Shown: piece by piece, positions 25,725-33,165 of the stretch
Numbering within the stretch: position 1 is the first letter of the stretch
Layout: every line of letters starts with the position of its first letter
DNA from: Streptomyces sp. NBC_01478
GTDB lineage: Bacteria; Actinomycetota; Actinomycetes; Streptomycetales; Streptomycetaceae
Length of the DNA stretch: 64,000 nucleotides
Direction: 5' to 3'
NCBI RefSeq assembly: GCF_036227225.1
Contig: NZ_CP109444.1
Location: 5,809,501 to 5,873,500 of the forward strand
Notes under the pieces: generated by a model
Seen by the model: the letters and a program-made list of their open reading frames with translations, nothing else
Databases searched by the model: none
Told to the model about the DNA's origin: nothing
Program-made: the position numbers and the translations under genes

Positions 25725-26776
25725 GCGGCCACCTCCAGGACGGCGGGCACGAGGGGGCGCAGTACGGCCGTGGCGAGCAGAGGGGGAACGGCGTTGCCGA
25801 TCTGCTCGAACTGCTTGGTGCGGGAGCCGGCCCACGGGTAGGTGGCAGGGAAGCCCTGGAGGACCGCGGCTTCGGTGACGTCCAAGCGGCGGATGGGGGT
25901 GCCGTCGGAGTCGATCCAGGAGACGTCTTTGCGGGCGTTGCCGAACAGCAGCGTGGGGGCAGGTTGGTCGAGGCGGCGACGGGTCGCGGCGGGACGGTTG
26001 CCGACCTTGAGGAGCCAGGAGCGGGCGCGGCCGGTGATGGCCCAGGACGGGCCGGTCGTACGGAAGCGGCTTCCGCCGGTGGTGTGGTTCCCGCGGGTGA
26101 TGACGATGCCGGGCGGGCAGCCCAGGACGTCGCCCATGGTGCGCCACGGTGTTAGTCCGTCGCCGAAAAGGTCGTCGGGGGTGCCGCCGTCCGCGTGGGT
26201 GGGCTCCGGGGGCAGGGCCGAGCGGGTGCGGGAGGCCATGAGGAAGGCCCGGCGTCGGGTCTGGGCGAGGCCGAAGTCAGCGGCGTTGAGAACCCCCGTC
26301 CAGGTCGAGTAACCCGCGGCGGACAGGAGATGGGCGGTGTGCTCGAACACGGGCAGCACCGCGGGGACTTCTTCCAGGGCGACCCATTCGGGGTGCAGGT
26401 CCAGGGCGTAGCGCAGGGGTTCGACGACCAGGAGGGACCGCGCGTCGGTGCACGCATCGCGCAGTGTCGCGCGGGTGTCGTTCCGGCGGGCGAGGTCGTT
26501 CAGGGCCTGGTGGCACAGGGGCAGGTCGTCGTTTCCGGCGCGCAGGCCGGCAGCGCTGTAGGGCTGGCAGGGGGCCGAGCCGATCAGTCCGGACACCTTC
26601 CCGCGGAGCGGCAGGGTGGGGTAGTCGGCGACGTCCGCGCGGATGGTGAGGTGTCCGGCGGCGGCACGGGTGGTGCAGACGGCGGGATCGATCTCGATTC
26701 CCACCTCCCGCACTCCCAGACCGCGCAGGCCCTGCGACCAGCCACCGGGGCCGGCGAAGAGGTCGAGGACCGTCAT
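25721..26776 (-). CDS. Orphan DNA (cytosine-5)-methyltransferase
   Basis: The 351-residue enzyme has the C5-MTase plan: AdoMet motif LDLFAGPGGWSQGL, motif III-like RADVADYPTLP, catalytic PCQPYSAAG with the nucleophile Cys, motif VI as VALEEVPAVL (the usual ENV is EEV), motif VIII QTRRRAFLMA, and motifs IX-X (RRLDVTEAAVLQGFP; QIGNAVPPLL). No restriction endonuclease is nearby. It is inserted between a micro-protein gene and repSA, coupled at both sides by ATGA and GTGA overlaps. It therefore belongs to the core operon, and may protect the element from host restriction or mark its own DNA. Target sequence is unknown. Confidence 0.9.
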   Translation of the reverse strand: MTVLDLFAGPGGWSQGLRGLGVREVGIEIDPAVCTTRAAAGHLTIRADVADYPTLPLRGKVSGLIGSAPCQPYSAAGLRAGNDDLPLCHQALNDLARRNDTRATLRDACTDARSLLVVEPLRYALDLHPEWVALEEVPAVLPVFEHTAHLLSAAGYSTWTGVLNAADFGLAQTRRRAFLMASRTRSALPPEPTHADGGTPDDLFGDGLTPWRTMGDVLGCPPGIVITRGNHTTGGSRFRTTGPSWAITGRARSWLLKVGNRPAATRRRLDQPAPTLLFGNARKDVSWIDSDGTPIRRLDVTEAAVLQGFPATYPWAGSRTKQFEQIGNAVPPLLATAVLRPLVPAVLEVAA

Positions 26777-26988
26777 CGTCGGCCCCCGTTGCGGTGGACG
26801 GGGCCGTGGTTGGCGCTGTAGTCCTCGACCAGGGCCTTGACGTCGGTGTCGCCGTTGGCGTGGTCCTCGGCACCGCAGCCGCCACACACGTAGTCGCCCT
26901 GCGAGCGGGTGTACTGGGTGCCGCCACGGACGCGCAGACCGGGCTCTTCCTCGGTCGGCCTGAGGTCAGCGGGAAGCTTGCGGAACAT
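26773..26988 (-). CDS. Small Cys-pair protein of the AICE core operon
   Basis: The protein has 71 residues: a basic lead (MFRKLPADLRPTEEEPGLRV), a single CGGCG-type Cys pair in GDYVCGGCGAEDHANGDTDV, and a His-containing tail SANHGPVHRNGGRR. The Cys pair plus C-terminal His residues could bind zinc. The ATG at 26988 has GAGGTGA upstream, and its stop overlaps the methyltransferase start (ATGA). Function is unknown; small zinc proteins of this kind recur in AICE transfer and replication operons. Confidence 0.65.
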   Translation of the reverse strand: MFRKLPADLRPTEEEPGLRVRGGTQYTRSQGDYVCGGCGAEDHANGDTDVKALVEDYSANHGPVHRNGGRR

Positions 26989-27223
26989 CGCGGTCACCTC
27001 CCGCCGTGTCGGTGCCCATGGCGTCCAGGGCACCGGCGGCTTCGATCGCTGCGGCGGCCAGGTCGCGCAGGGCCTGGGAGGTGCCGAGACGAGCGATCAG
27101 CGCGATTTCAGCGAAGTCGCCCTCGATGCGGAGGCTGACGAAGGGGTTGGTGCGGTCCGGGAAGGGCGTGACGCGGAATCGGGTGTCCGGCTCGATGTGG
27201 GCCGAGGTGGTGATGGTCTGCAC
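26966..27223 (-). CDS. Hypothetical AICE protein, 85 residues
   Basis: The frame starts at a GTG (27223) after GGGAGGTAG and overlaps the next gene by 23 bp. The N-terminal half is strand-rich (TRFRVTPFPDRTNPFVSLRI, then EGDFAEIALIARLG) and is followed by one helix (SQALRDLAAAAIEAAGALDA). It has no known motif. The position and tight overlap make it part of the element core operon. Confidence 0.6.
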   Translation of the reverse strand: MQTITTSAHIEPDTRFRVTPFPDRTNPFVSLRIEGDFAEIALIARLGTSQALRDLAAAAIEAAGALDAMGTDTAGGDRDVPQASR

Positions 27224-27227
27224 GGCA

Positions 27228-27410
27228 CTACCTCCCGACGCGGACGAGGGCGGCGGGGGCGGTGTGACCGGTGCCCTTGCAGGTCGTGCAGACGACGCGG
27301 AGGGTGACGCGGGTGCCGTCGCGGTGGCGCCCACCGGTGGTGATGGAGGCGGTGGCGAAGCCGTCGCAGTCCGGGCAGAGGGGCGTGTTCGGGGCGTGCT
27401 GGTGCATCAT
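27228..27410 (-). CDS. Small zinc-ribbon protein
   Basis: The 60-residue protein has two CxxC pairs: LCPDCDGFATAS and VCTTCKGTGH. They are about 28 residues apart with a strand-rich stretch between, the arrangement of a zinc ribbon resembling the DnaJ CxxCxGxG type. It follows a hairpin at 27457 and is next to the preceding core genes. Probable nucleic-acid or protein binding; specific role unknown. Confidence 0.65.
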   Translation of the reverse strand: MMHQHAPNTPLCPDCDGFATASITTGGRHRDGTRVTLRVVCTTCKGTGHTAPAALVRVGR

Positions 27411-27456
27411 TGGGGCGTCCCTTTCGGGTTCGTTGGATCAGGAATGGGTGAGGCGC

Positions 27457-27494
27457 CCGGAGCGGCGGAAGTTGGCAGACCGAGGCCGCTCCGG
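27457..27494 (-). terminator. Hairpin between spdD and the downstream core genes
   Basis: CCGGAGCGGC pairs perfectly with GCCGCTCCGG across an 18-base loop, just after the spdD stop. It may be an attenuating terminator or an RNA-processing site inside the long operon. Confidence 0.5.
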
Positions 27495-27501
27495 GGGCCG
27501 G

Positions 27502-27813
27502 TTAACGCTGGTTGTTGAGGTCCTTCAGCAGGGAACGCAGGACGACCGCGACCACGGCGACGGACATGCCCGTGATGGCGACCGCGAGCAGCAGCGAGAC
27601 CAGGACCGCGCCGACGACGAGGACCACGGCACCGCCGCCGGCCGCGAGAGCGAGCGCGCTGCCCGGGGTGAGCTGCACCGTCGGACGGTTCGAGACCGGG
27701 GCGACCGGAGCCGGAGCCTGCGGGGCGGGCACCGGGGCGCCGGCGGTCGGCACGTAGACGACCGGGGCCGGGGCGGGGGCGGTGTCCTGCGGGGGGTACT
27801 TCGGGGTGAACAC
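27502..27813 (-). CDS. SpdD-like spread protein
   Basis: The 103-residue protein has a Pro/Ala-rich head (residues 1-50), then two nearly continuous hydrophobic segments (GSALALAAGGGAVVLVVGAV and LLLAVAITGMSVAVVAVVLR) and a short basic end. This is the layout of the SpdD spread proteins of Streptomyces plasmids, which help transferred DNA move through septal walls inside the recipient mycelium after Tra-driven transfer. It lies among other small spd-type genes, as in pSAM2-like elements. Confidence 0.75.
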   Translation of the reverse strand: MFTPKYPPQDTAPAPAPVVYVPTAGAPVPAPQAPAPVAPVSNRPTVQLTPGSALALAAGGGAVVLVVGAVLVSLLLAVAITGMSVAVVAVVLRSLLKDLNNQR

Positions 27814-27837
27814 GGTTGGTCTCCCTTCGGGTCGGGG

Positions 27838-27993
27838 TTACTTGAGGACCGTGGCGATGGCGGGCGCGAGGACGCTGCCGGCGATGAGGTAGCCGCCGAG
27901 CAGGAGCACGATCACCAGCCATACGGGCGGGCGGATGAGCTTGATGCCGAGCCATCCGACGACAAGCAGGGCGAACCAGAGCGGAACAGCCAT
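27838..27993 (-). CDS. Small hydrophobic spread-associated protein
   Basis: The 51-residue protein, MAVPLWFALLVVGWLGIKLI then RPPVWLVIVLLLGGYLIAGS and a short end, is almost all membrane: two helices split by a basic RPP turn. It starts at an ATG (27993) and ends with TAA. Proteins of this size and shape are encoded between spd genes in AICEs and are thought to be part of the pock or spread apparatus at the membrane. Confidence 0.65.
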   Translation of the reverse strand: MAVPLWFALLVVGWLGIKLIRPPVWLVIVLLLGGYLIAGSVLAPAIATVLK

Positions 27994-28007
27994 GACGTGA
28001 TCTCCTT

Positions 28008-28196
28008 TCAGGCCGTGCAGTGGTGGGTGTGGGCGGCGAGTTCGGCGGCGGCACGGTCGTGGTAGTCGCTGGAGAACCCGCAGTCCGGCGCGGTGCAGGC
28101 GGTCGCGTGCTTCTCACGCCCCCGGTCGTCGTTGTAGGTGGCGACCTGGACGGGGCCGATACGGACCACGTGCCGGAAGCGATGGCGTGCGCTCAC
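28008..28196 (-). CDS. Mobile-element transfer-associated small protein
   Basis: The 62-residue protein starts at a GTG (28196) and is basic at first (SARHRFRHVVRIGPVQVATY). It then has ACTAPDCGFSSDYHDR and a His/Cys end (AAHTHHCTA), so one Cys pair and several His residues could coordinate zinc. Similar small proteins are annotated as mobile element transfer proteins in streptomycete AICEs. Its function is not established. Confidence 0.65.
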   Translation of the reverse strand: MSARHRFRHVVRIGPVQVATYNDDRGREKHATACTAPDCGFSSDYHDRAAAELAAHTHHCTA

Positions 28197-28215
28197 GAGT
28201 CAACTTCCTTTCCAG

Positions 28216-28872
28216 TTAGGCGAGTTGGAGTTGTGCCGCGATCGCGGCGGTCATCGGCGCGGGGAGTTGGAGCCGGGTCGACAGGACGTCGACGGGCATC
28301 GGCGATCCGGTCGAGGTCCGGTGGGCTTCGGCGATCTTCCGGGCGTGGTCGAGGAGCGCGACCGGAACCACGGGAGCCGGGGCCGTAGGCGGTTCGGGTG
28401 CGGCGGTGAGTTCCGGTGCCGGGTCGGCAGCCGGGGCGGGCTCGTCGGTGCGGTGCATCTCGACTTCCGGCGCGGCTACTTCGTCCACAGGCTGTGGGGA
28501 AGCGGGCACGGCGGTGGGTGAGTGGACCAGGAGGGTTCCGCCCAGGAAGGCGAGGGCGGGCCAGCCAGCGACGAGGATGCGCAGCCAGGCCGGTACGTGG
28601 TCGAGGTCGAGGAGTCCGGCGGTGGCGACGTTGGCCCCGAGCGAGGCGGACAGGGCGATCACGAACCAGGTCCAGGCAGCGCGGTCGCGGCGGGCGGTGC
28701 GCAATCGGCGCCAGGCGGCGACCATCAGCAGGTCGACCGACACCGGATAGGCCCAGGCCTTCCAACCGGACTGGTGAGCCGCTTCGGCGAGGTCGTGCAG
28801 GTGGGCGAACGAGAGGGCGCCGGCGATGACGGCTTGGATCAGGACTGCGTCCAGACGGACCGAGCGGGCCAT
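28216..28872 (-). CDS. DUF2637 / SpdB2-like membrane protein
   Basis: The 218-residue protein has four hydrophobic helices in the first 120 residues (AVLIQAVIAGALSFAHLHDL; WAYPVSVDLLMVAAW; WTWFVIALSASLGANVATAG; WLRILVAGWPALAFLGGTLL), which is the DUF2637 signature. A Pro/Ala linker and a soluble helical tail (LLDHARKIAEAHRTSTGSPM, then a helix-turn-helix-like end) follow. SpdB2 proteins work with Tra in intramycelial spread and can bind DNA and peptidoglycan. The ATG at 28872 has GGAGG at nine bases. Confidence 0.82.
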   Translation of the reverse strand: MARSVRLDAVLIQAVIAGALSFAHLHDLAEAAHQSGWKAWAYPVSVDLLMVAAWRRLRTARRDRAAWTWFVIALSASLGANVATAGLLDLDHVPAWLRILVAGWPALAFLGGTLLVHSPTAVPASPQPVDEVAAPEVEMHRTDEPAPAADPAPELTAAPEPPTAPAPVVPVALLDHARKIAEAHRTSTGSPMPVDVLSTRLQLPAPMTAAIAAQLQLA

Positions 28873-28948
28873 GAACGGCACCTCCCTTCAGGAGAGTTGG
28901 GCCAGGAGCGGGCGGGGAAGCGATCTCCATCCGCCCGACCCCGGCAGG

Positions 28949-29122
28949 TCATTCGGCGAGGGCTTCGCCACTGCCCAGGCAGTTGAGGCAGAAGCCCGTT
29001 TGCTTGCCGACCGCGCGGCGCTTGCGGCCGACCTGGACGGTGCGGGAGACCTCTCCGGTGCCCTTGCAGACCGGGCAGTCCTTCGCGTCGGCCTCACGGG
29101 CGGCGGTGTCGGGAGTGGCCAT
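28949..29122 (-). CDS. Small zinc-ribbon protein
   Basis: The 57-residue protein has two Cys pairs: DCPVCKGTGEVSR and FCLNCLGSGE. They flank a basic patch (VGRKRRAVGK). The spacing is that of a DnaJ-like zinc ribbon and resembles the 60-residue protein at 27228, so the element encodes at least two such ribbons. It lies between spdB2 and tra. DNA or protein binding during transfer is plausible, but unproven. Confidence 0.65.
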   Translation of the reverse strand: MATPDTAAREADAKDCPVCKGTGEVSRTVQVGRKRRAVGKQTGFCLNCLGSGEALAE

Positions 29123-29206
29123 GAGCTGCGCTCCTTCCGGATTTCGACATGGCTCGGGTAAGGACCTGGCGCGAGACGGTCACGCCGACCGATGAAGCAG
29201 GGGATG

Positions 29207-30529
29207 TCAGGGCTTGATCAGCAACGGGCTGCCGACGAGCGGCGAGGACGTGGCGGGGGCGAAGGGCCGAAGGAACGGCAAGTCCGGCACCAGATGCTCG
29301 AAGTCCCGGCAGACGGCGGCGACTTCCTCGCGGGAGATCTCGGGTGTACGGATCAGCGACCAGCCGCCATCCGCATCCGTGGCCACGGCCGTACCGGCAC
29401 GGCTCGCAGGGATCATGCAGGCGGCCGGCACGGCGGTCGGGGCGACGTCCTTGAGCCCCATCTCGGCCGTTTCCTTGTCGTTGACGCGGTGCACGACCCG
29501 CCCGGTGAGCTGGGCACGGAGCATGGTGGCGCCCTTGCCGAGGTCGGAGCCGAAGCGCTGCCCGCAGATCTCCAGGTAGATGCCGACCGAACGGGCCATC
29601 TGCGCCAGCCGGATCAGCGCCGTGACGATCCGCGTGCGGCGGTCCTCGTCTTCCTTGCGGGAGATCAGGAAGAGTTCGGCGATCTCATCGACCAGCACCA
29701 CGATCGGAGCTGGCCGCATGTCGTCGGGCAGTTCCCAGATGTCCGCAGCGCCGTACAGGTGCAGCAGGTCGAAGCGGTCTTCCATCTCCGTGACCAGCAC
29801 ATCCGCCAGCGAGGCGGCATCGTCCGGGGTGGTCGCCAGGGCCGACAGCCGCGGCGCGAACACGGACTGTTCCACCCCGCGCTTGCAGTCCATCCCCACC
29901 AACGCCACCGGCAGTTGAGCCAGACCCTTGATGAGGTTGCGCTGATACGTGGACTTCCCCGAGTTGTTCGCGCCCAGGGTGAGCGCCATGGGGACCTTGC
30001 GGTAGTCCCGCTCGAACACGGTCCCGTCATCCCGCAGCGCCACCGGCACCACCAGGCCGTGAGGCTGTGCCTTGCGCGGCATCCGCACCCGGCGCAGCAC
30101 GTCATACCCGGTCATCCGCAGTTCCACGAACCCCGGCTTCGTCACCGCCACCCGCACCGCGTGCACACCCCAGGCATGCCGCAACCGCTCCGTGGAGGCG
30201 ATCACGTCGGCAGGCTCCAGGCCGGCCGGAAGCCGAAGGGTCACCCGCAGTCCGGTCATCGTGCCCCGCACGCGGCGGATCTTCGGCGGAACCGGCTGCA
30301 CCTGCCGGCGGGCGACGTTGCGCGCCATGAACGCCCGCAGACCGGACGGCTGAACCGTCAACCCGCACACATCCATCGTCGAGCGGTACGTCACCGTGAA
30401 GCGGCCCCACGTGGCGGGCAGACCGACCAGCGACCAGTACGCGCGAGGAGCGCGGTACTTCGCGTAGCCGACACCACCGGCAGCCGCTATGGCGCCCGTG
30501 GTCTCCAGCCACATCGTCGCGTCAGCCAT
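29207..30529 (-). CDS. tra: FtsK/SpoIIIE-type DNA translocase Tra
   Basis: The 440-residue protein has an N-terminal hydrophobic segment (GAIAAAGGVGYAKY), a strand-rich alpha-like domain, and a RecA-fold motor with Walker A LGANNSGKSTYQ (about residue 190) and Walker B IVVLVDEIAEL (about 277). The ending with DVAPTAVPAACMI is the family's C-terminal motor region. In AICEs a single such hexameric motor moves double-stranded plasmid DNA between hyphae, replacing a type IV secretion system. Its ATG lies two bases after the stop of the pra-like gene, so the two are co-transcribed from the promoter carrying two repressor sites. Confidence 0.92.
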   Translation of the reverse strand: MADATMWLETTGAIAAAGGVGYAKYRAPRAYWSLVGLPATWGRFTVTYRSTMDVCGLTVQPSGLRAFMARNVARRQVQPVPPKIRRVRGTMTGLRVTLRLPAGLEPADVIASTERLRHAWGVHAVRVAVTKPGFVELRMTGYDVLRRVRMPRKAQPHGLVVPVALRDDGTVFERDYRKVPMALTLGANNSGKSTYQRNLIKGLAQLPVALVGMDCKRGVEQSVFAPRLSALATTPDDAASLADVLVTEMEDRFDLLHLYGAADIWELPDDMRPAPIVVLVDEIAELFLISRKEDEDRRTRIVTALIRLAQMARSVGIYLEICGQRFGSDLGKGATMLRAQLTGRVVHRVNDKETAEMGLKDVAPTAVPAACMIPASRAGTAVATDADGGWSLIRTPEISREEVAAVCRDFEHLVPDLPFLRPFAPATSSPLVGSPLLIKP

Positions 30530-30531
30530 GA

Positions 30532-30858
30532 TCAGGCCGCCGGAGTGATCGCTACCGCGCTGAACGCGATGCCGTGCCGCTTCTGGCCGTTGAACTCGTT
30601 CTCCCAGTCCTTGGCCTTCAGGCCGTGGACCTGAACCGGCATGCCGGGCGCGAGACCTTCCGGGAACCCGTTCTCCGGGATCGTGACCTTCAGGAGGTTG
30701 CCCTCCCCCTCGTCCGAGATCAGCAGGCCGACCGTCGACAACGGCTTGCCCTCCTGGTTCTCGGACCGCTCACCGGTCTTGAAGTTCTTCACCTTCGGTT
30801 CCGGCGCAGTCGCCACGAACACGACGGCAGTCGAAACATCGATCTTGAAGGACGGCAT
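30532..30858 (-). CDS. Pra-like / SCO3933-family regulatory protein
   Basis: The 108-residue protein starts MPSFKIDVSTAVVFVATAPE and continues with SENQEGKPLSTVGLLISDEG and VQVHGLKAKDWENEFNGQKR. The strand-rich, OB-like pattern is that of the SCO3933-family regulator found beside tra in streptomycete elements and related to Pra of pSAM2. Pra activates the replication-excision operon. Here it is the first gene after a promoter with two RCTTG-N6-CAAGY operators, and all genes from it to int run the same way. The expected logic is: repressor off, pra on, then transfer and replication genes on. Confidence 0.8.
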   Translation of the reverse strand: MPSFKIDVSTAVVFVATAPEPKVKNFKTGERSENQEGKPLSTVGLLISDEGEGNLLKVTIPENGFPEGLAPGMPVQVHGLKAKDWENEFNGQKRHGIAFSAVAITPAA

Positions 30859-30907
30859 ACGTCACTCCCTTGTACGGCGGAAGAGTCCAAGCTCTTCGCT
30901 CACGGCA

Positions 30908-30923
30908 GCTTGTATATCCAAGC
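30908..30923. promoter_or_regulatory. Predicted KorSA-like operator O1
   Basis: GCTTGTATATCCAAGC has perfect 5-bp arms around six bases, about 50 bp upstream of the pra-like start. Confidence 0.8.
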
Positions 30924-30947
30924 TGTGCCATCACCATAGGACCCTCA

Positions 30948-30963
30948 ACTTGGATATGCAAGT
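30948..30963. promoter_or_regulatory. Predicted KorSA-like operator O2
   Basis: ACTTGGATATGCAAGT has perfect 5-bp arms and is 40 bp from O1, close to four helical turns, so both could be bound on one DNA face. Confidence 0.8.
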
Positions 30964-30971
30964 GGGTAGTT

Positions 30972-30997
30972 AAAAAAAGAGGACCCGAAGGTCCTCT
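30972..30997 (-). terminator. Intrinsic terminator behind the korSA-like gene
   Basis: On the minus strand AGAGGACC-TTCG-GGTCCTCT is followed by an unbroken run of T. The UUCG tetraloop and T tract make this the clearest intrinsic terminator in the window. It insulates the repressor gene from the pra promoter just downstream. Confidence 0.92.
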
Positions 30998-31022
30998 AGG
31001 TGAGATCGCGCAGACCGATGCG

Positions 31023-31793
31023 TCAGGGAACGTCGATCACGTACCGGAAGACGTGCCGATCGCACGGGACGCGTGAATCGAGCACTTCGACCACCTGACC
31101 TGCGGCGGTATGTGCGGTCCGGAAGACGCGGGCCAGGGGCACGCCTGGCGGGATGCTCAGTGCGTCGATCTCGGCAGGGCTCGGCATGCCGATCTCAAGG
31201 TCTTCGACGAACTGGACGATCCGCTGCTTCACCGGCCCCTGGGGATCTTCGATCAGCCGGCTCACGCCCCCTCGAATCCGACGTGGCTCTTCGACCTCCG
31301 TGCCACCGAACAGCGCGGCAGGGTAGTACCCGTCAACGAGCTGCATCGGTGCGTCATTCACGAAGAACGCGCGCCGGCGGACGATGACGGATGTGCCCTC
31401 TTCCACCCCGAGTCGTGACGCGATCTCGGGAGGTGCCGGCAGTGTCCGAACCTCCAGGATTCGCTGCTCAGGACGAAGGCCTTGCGCGGCGGCTTCGGCG
31501 TTGAAGTTGCTGACACCGGTCTGCCGACGCTCCCTGAAGTTCGCCCCCGTGGTGAGCATCTGGACATTCGGGCGGGGGCGAACAAACACCCCGCGCCCCT
31601 GTTCGCTGATCAGCAAGCCGTCAGCTTTGAGCAGTGCCAGGGCCTTGCGTACCGTGACGCGCGTTGTGTCGTACTGATCCTTGAGTTCGTTCTCTGAGCG
31701 CAGCTTCTCGCCCGGAGGCAGGTCTCCGGAAAGGATCAATGCGCGAAGCTCATCCGCAATCCTTCTGTACGTAGGAAGATCTTTCTCGGACAT
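31023..31793 (-). CDS. GntR/HutC-family repressor (KorSA-like)
   Basis: The 256-residue protein has an N-terminal GntR winged helix (PTYRRIADELRALILSGDLP; ENELKDQYDTTRVTVRKALA; GLLISEQGRGVFV) and a HutC/UTRA effector domain (IVRRRAFFVNDAPMQLVDGY; PPGVPLARVFRTAHTAAGQV). It is the counterpart of KorSA, which holds pSAM2 quiet by repressing pra. Three RCTTG-N6-CAAGY sites lie nearby: one 14 bp before its own start and two before pra, so autorepression and pra repression are predicted. The ATG at 31793 is chosen for its GAGGTGA ribosome binding site. The UTRA domain implies an unknown effector. Confidence 0.9.
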   Translation of the reverse strand: MSEKDLPTYRRIADELRALILSGDLPPGEKLRSENELKDQYDTTRVTVRKALALLKADGLLISEQGRGVFVRPRPNVQMLTTGANFRERRQTGVSNFNAEAAAQGLRPEQRILEVRTLPAPPEIASRLGVEEGTSVIVRRRAFFVNDAPMQLVDGYYPAALFGGTEVEEPRRIRGGVSRLIEDPQGPVKQRIVQFVEDLEIGMPSPAEIDALSIPPGVPLARVFRTAHTAAGQVVEVLDSRVPCDRHVFRYVIDVP

Positions 31794-31806
31794 CCAGGTC
31801 ACCTCA

Positions 31807-31822
31807 ACTTGGCTATGCAAGC
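31807..31822. promoter_or_regulatory. Predicted KorSA-like operator O3 (autoregulatory)
   Basis: ACTTGGCTATGCAAGC fits RCTTG-N6-CAAGY with one arm mismatch and lies just before the repressor gene's ribosome binding site. Confidence 0.75.
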
Positions 31823-31848
31823 TAGCTTACGTGACCGCACTGACAGAG

Positions 31849-32268
31849 TCACTCGGTGAACGCCCACCCGCTCCAGCGTTCGACGCGGACGATCACGACG
31901 GGTCCCTCTGGGGGGTGATCGCGGTACTGCTCATATCTGTCTTGCAGCAGTTCAACGGCCTTTAGCCGATCGTCGCCGTTGTCCCAGACCTCAGCTTGAC
32001 CGTCGCCTCTTGACCACCAGAGCGTGGACCAGTCGGGGGCGTAGTGATCGACAAGCACCGCCACGTGCGGATTCTCTCTAATGTTCCGGAGTCGCCGAAG
32101 GTTCCATGAGGTCTTGGGCTTGTGATCAATCGCGAAGAACACGGCATCGTCGCTGATCGCGAACGTGATCGGTACGACGTGCGGGATACCGTCAGCACCA
32201 GCAGTCGCCAGTCGTGCGACCGGCGACGAAGCGAACCTTGTACGAGCATCAGCAGAAGCAAGCTTCAT
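31849..32268 (-). CDS. PPOX-class (TIGR03668-like) F420/flavin-dependent protein
   Basis: The 139-residue protein has a split-barrel flavin-binding fold: VARLATAGADGIPHVVPITF, then VFFAIDHKPKTSWNLRRLRN, NPHVAVLVDHY, and WWSRGDGQAEVWDNGDDRL. This pattern is that of the PPOX-class proteins that bind F420 or FMN and reduce unsaturated substrates. It is AICE cargo, upstream of the korSA-like gene and in the same orientation. It could be a detoxifying reductase for the host. No partner enzyme is beside it. Confidence 0.82.
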   Translation of the reverse strand: MKLASADARTRFASSPVARLATAGADGIPHVVPITFAISDDAVFFAIDHKPKTSWNLRRLRNIRENPHVAVLVDHYAPDWSTLWWSRGDGQAEVWDNGDDRLKAVELLQDRYEQYRDHPPEGPVVIVRVERWSGWAFTE

Positions 32269-32319
32269 GTGGTCACCGTACCCAGCCGGGCGGACGACGG
32301 CGGGACCCGTTCAGCTCGA

Positions 32320-33165
32320 TCATGAGCTGAGCCAGGTTCGGCGATCGCGAGCGACGGCATAGACGAACTCGATCTCCTCCGGTCCGAGCGCACCTGCTTG
32401 TCGCCGGAACGACGAGATCTCCCGGTCCTTGATCACTTTGACGTCACCGAGGGACTGGGCAACCACGACGTCGGCCGCGGAAACGAAGACCAGCACCGGA
32501 GCCACCTTCACGGGGAAACCGCAGGCCCTGGTCAGCACCGCTGATGCCTTGTTGCCCTCATGGCGGCTATTGCGGACGTACGGGTGCCCTCGACCGCCGT
32601 TCACCTTCACCGCGCTGTCGCCGACCCAGACGCGGGCGTTGCGGAAGTACTTGGTGTTCAGGCAGAAGACGCCACCGGGTCCGATCAGTAAGTGATCGAT
32701 GTCTGCCCCGCTCGGGAGAGGTATGGAGTGGAGCGGACGCCAGCCCCGCCTTTTGAGCCGATCAAGCTTGGCGCCGGCGATCCGTTCCCCAACAACTCCC
32801 TTCCGCCAGGAGTCGCTGTCGTCGTTCTGACGCCACAGGCGCATCACCTGCCTGCTCAACCAGGTTGGTGCACCCTCCAGTTGAGGAAGTAGGGAGTCGC
32901 CGGGTCGGTTCACGGCGAGATCGTCGGTCAGGGACAAGGGAGGGAGACCAGCCGTTGAAGGCAGCGCGGCAGAAGCATCAGGGGCGGAGGGGCTCACCAG
33001 ATGGGGCGCCAGGACATCCAATACTTGATCTCGGTACGACGCCTGAAGCACCTTGAGATGCCCGGACTTGCAGTCGTACCAGGCAACAGTGTCACCGCCC
33101 TCGGCGGTCACGTAGAGCCGATCGTGCCCATGGCGCTTCCACCGCTTGACCACTAAGCCAGGCAT
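32320..33165 (-). CDS. NERD-domain (nuclease-related) protein
   Basis: The 281-residue protein has an N-terminal strand-rich region (MPGLVVKRWKRHGHDRLYVT) and a C-terminal NERD domain: GVVGERIAGAKLDRLKRRGW, IPLPSGADIDHLLIGPGGVF, then LNTKYFRNARVWVGDS. The Glu of GE, the Asp of DIDH and the xTK lysine are the expected PD-(D/E)XK-like active-site set, so nuclease activity is possible. NERD proteins are common in mobile elements and defence islands. It starts at 33165 after a GGTGGG element, 97 bp left of an IS481-family insertion. Confidence 0.8.
   Translation of the reverse strand: MPGLVVKRWKRHGHDRLYVTAEGGDTVAWYDCKSGHLKVLQASYRDQVLDVLAPHLVSPSAPDASAALPSTAGLPPLSLTDDLAVNRPGDSLLPQLEGAPTWLSRQVMRLWRQNDDSDSWRKGVVGERIAGAKLDRLKRRGWRPLHSIPLPSGADIDHLLIGPGGVFCLNTKYFRNARVWVGDSAVKVNGGRGHPYVRNSRHEGNKASAVLTRACGFPVKVAPVLVFVSAADVVVAQSLGDVKVIKDREISSFRRQAGALGPEEIEFVYAVARDRRTWLSS

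Noticed and set aside
24396..25841. A 481-codon frame on the plus strand within repSA
   Set aside because: It is Val/Gly/Arg-rich without motifs and lies wholly antisense to a strong RepSA match.
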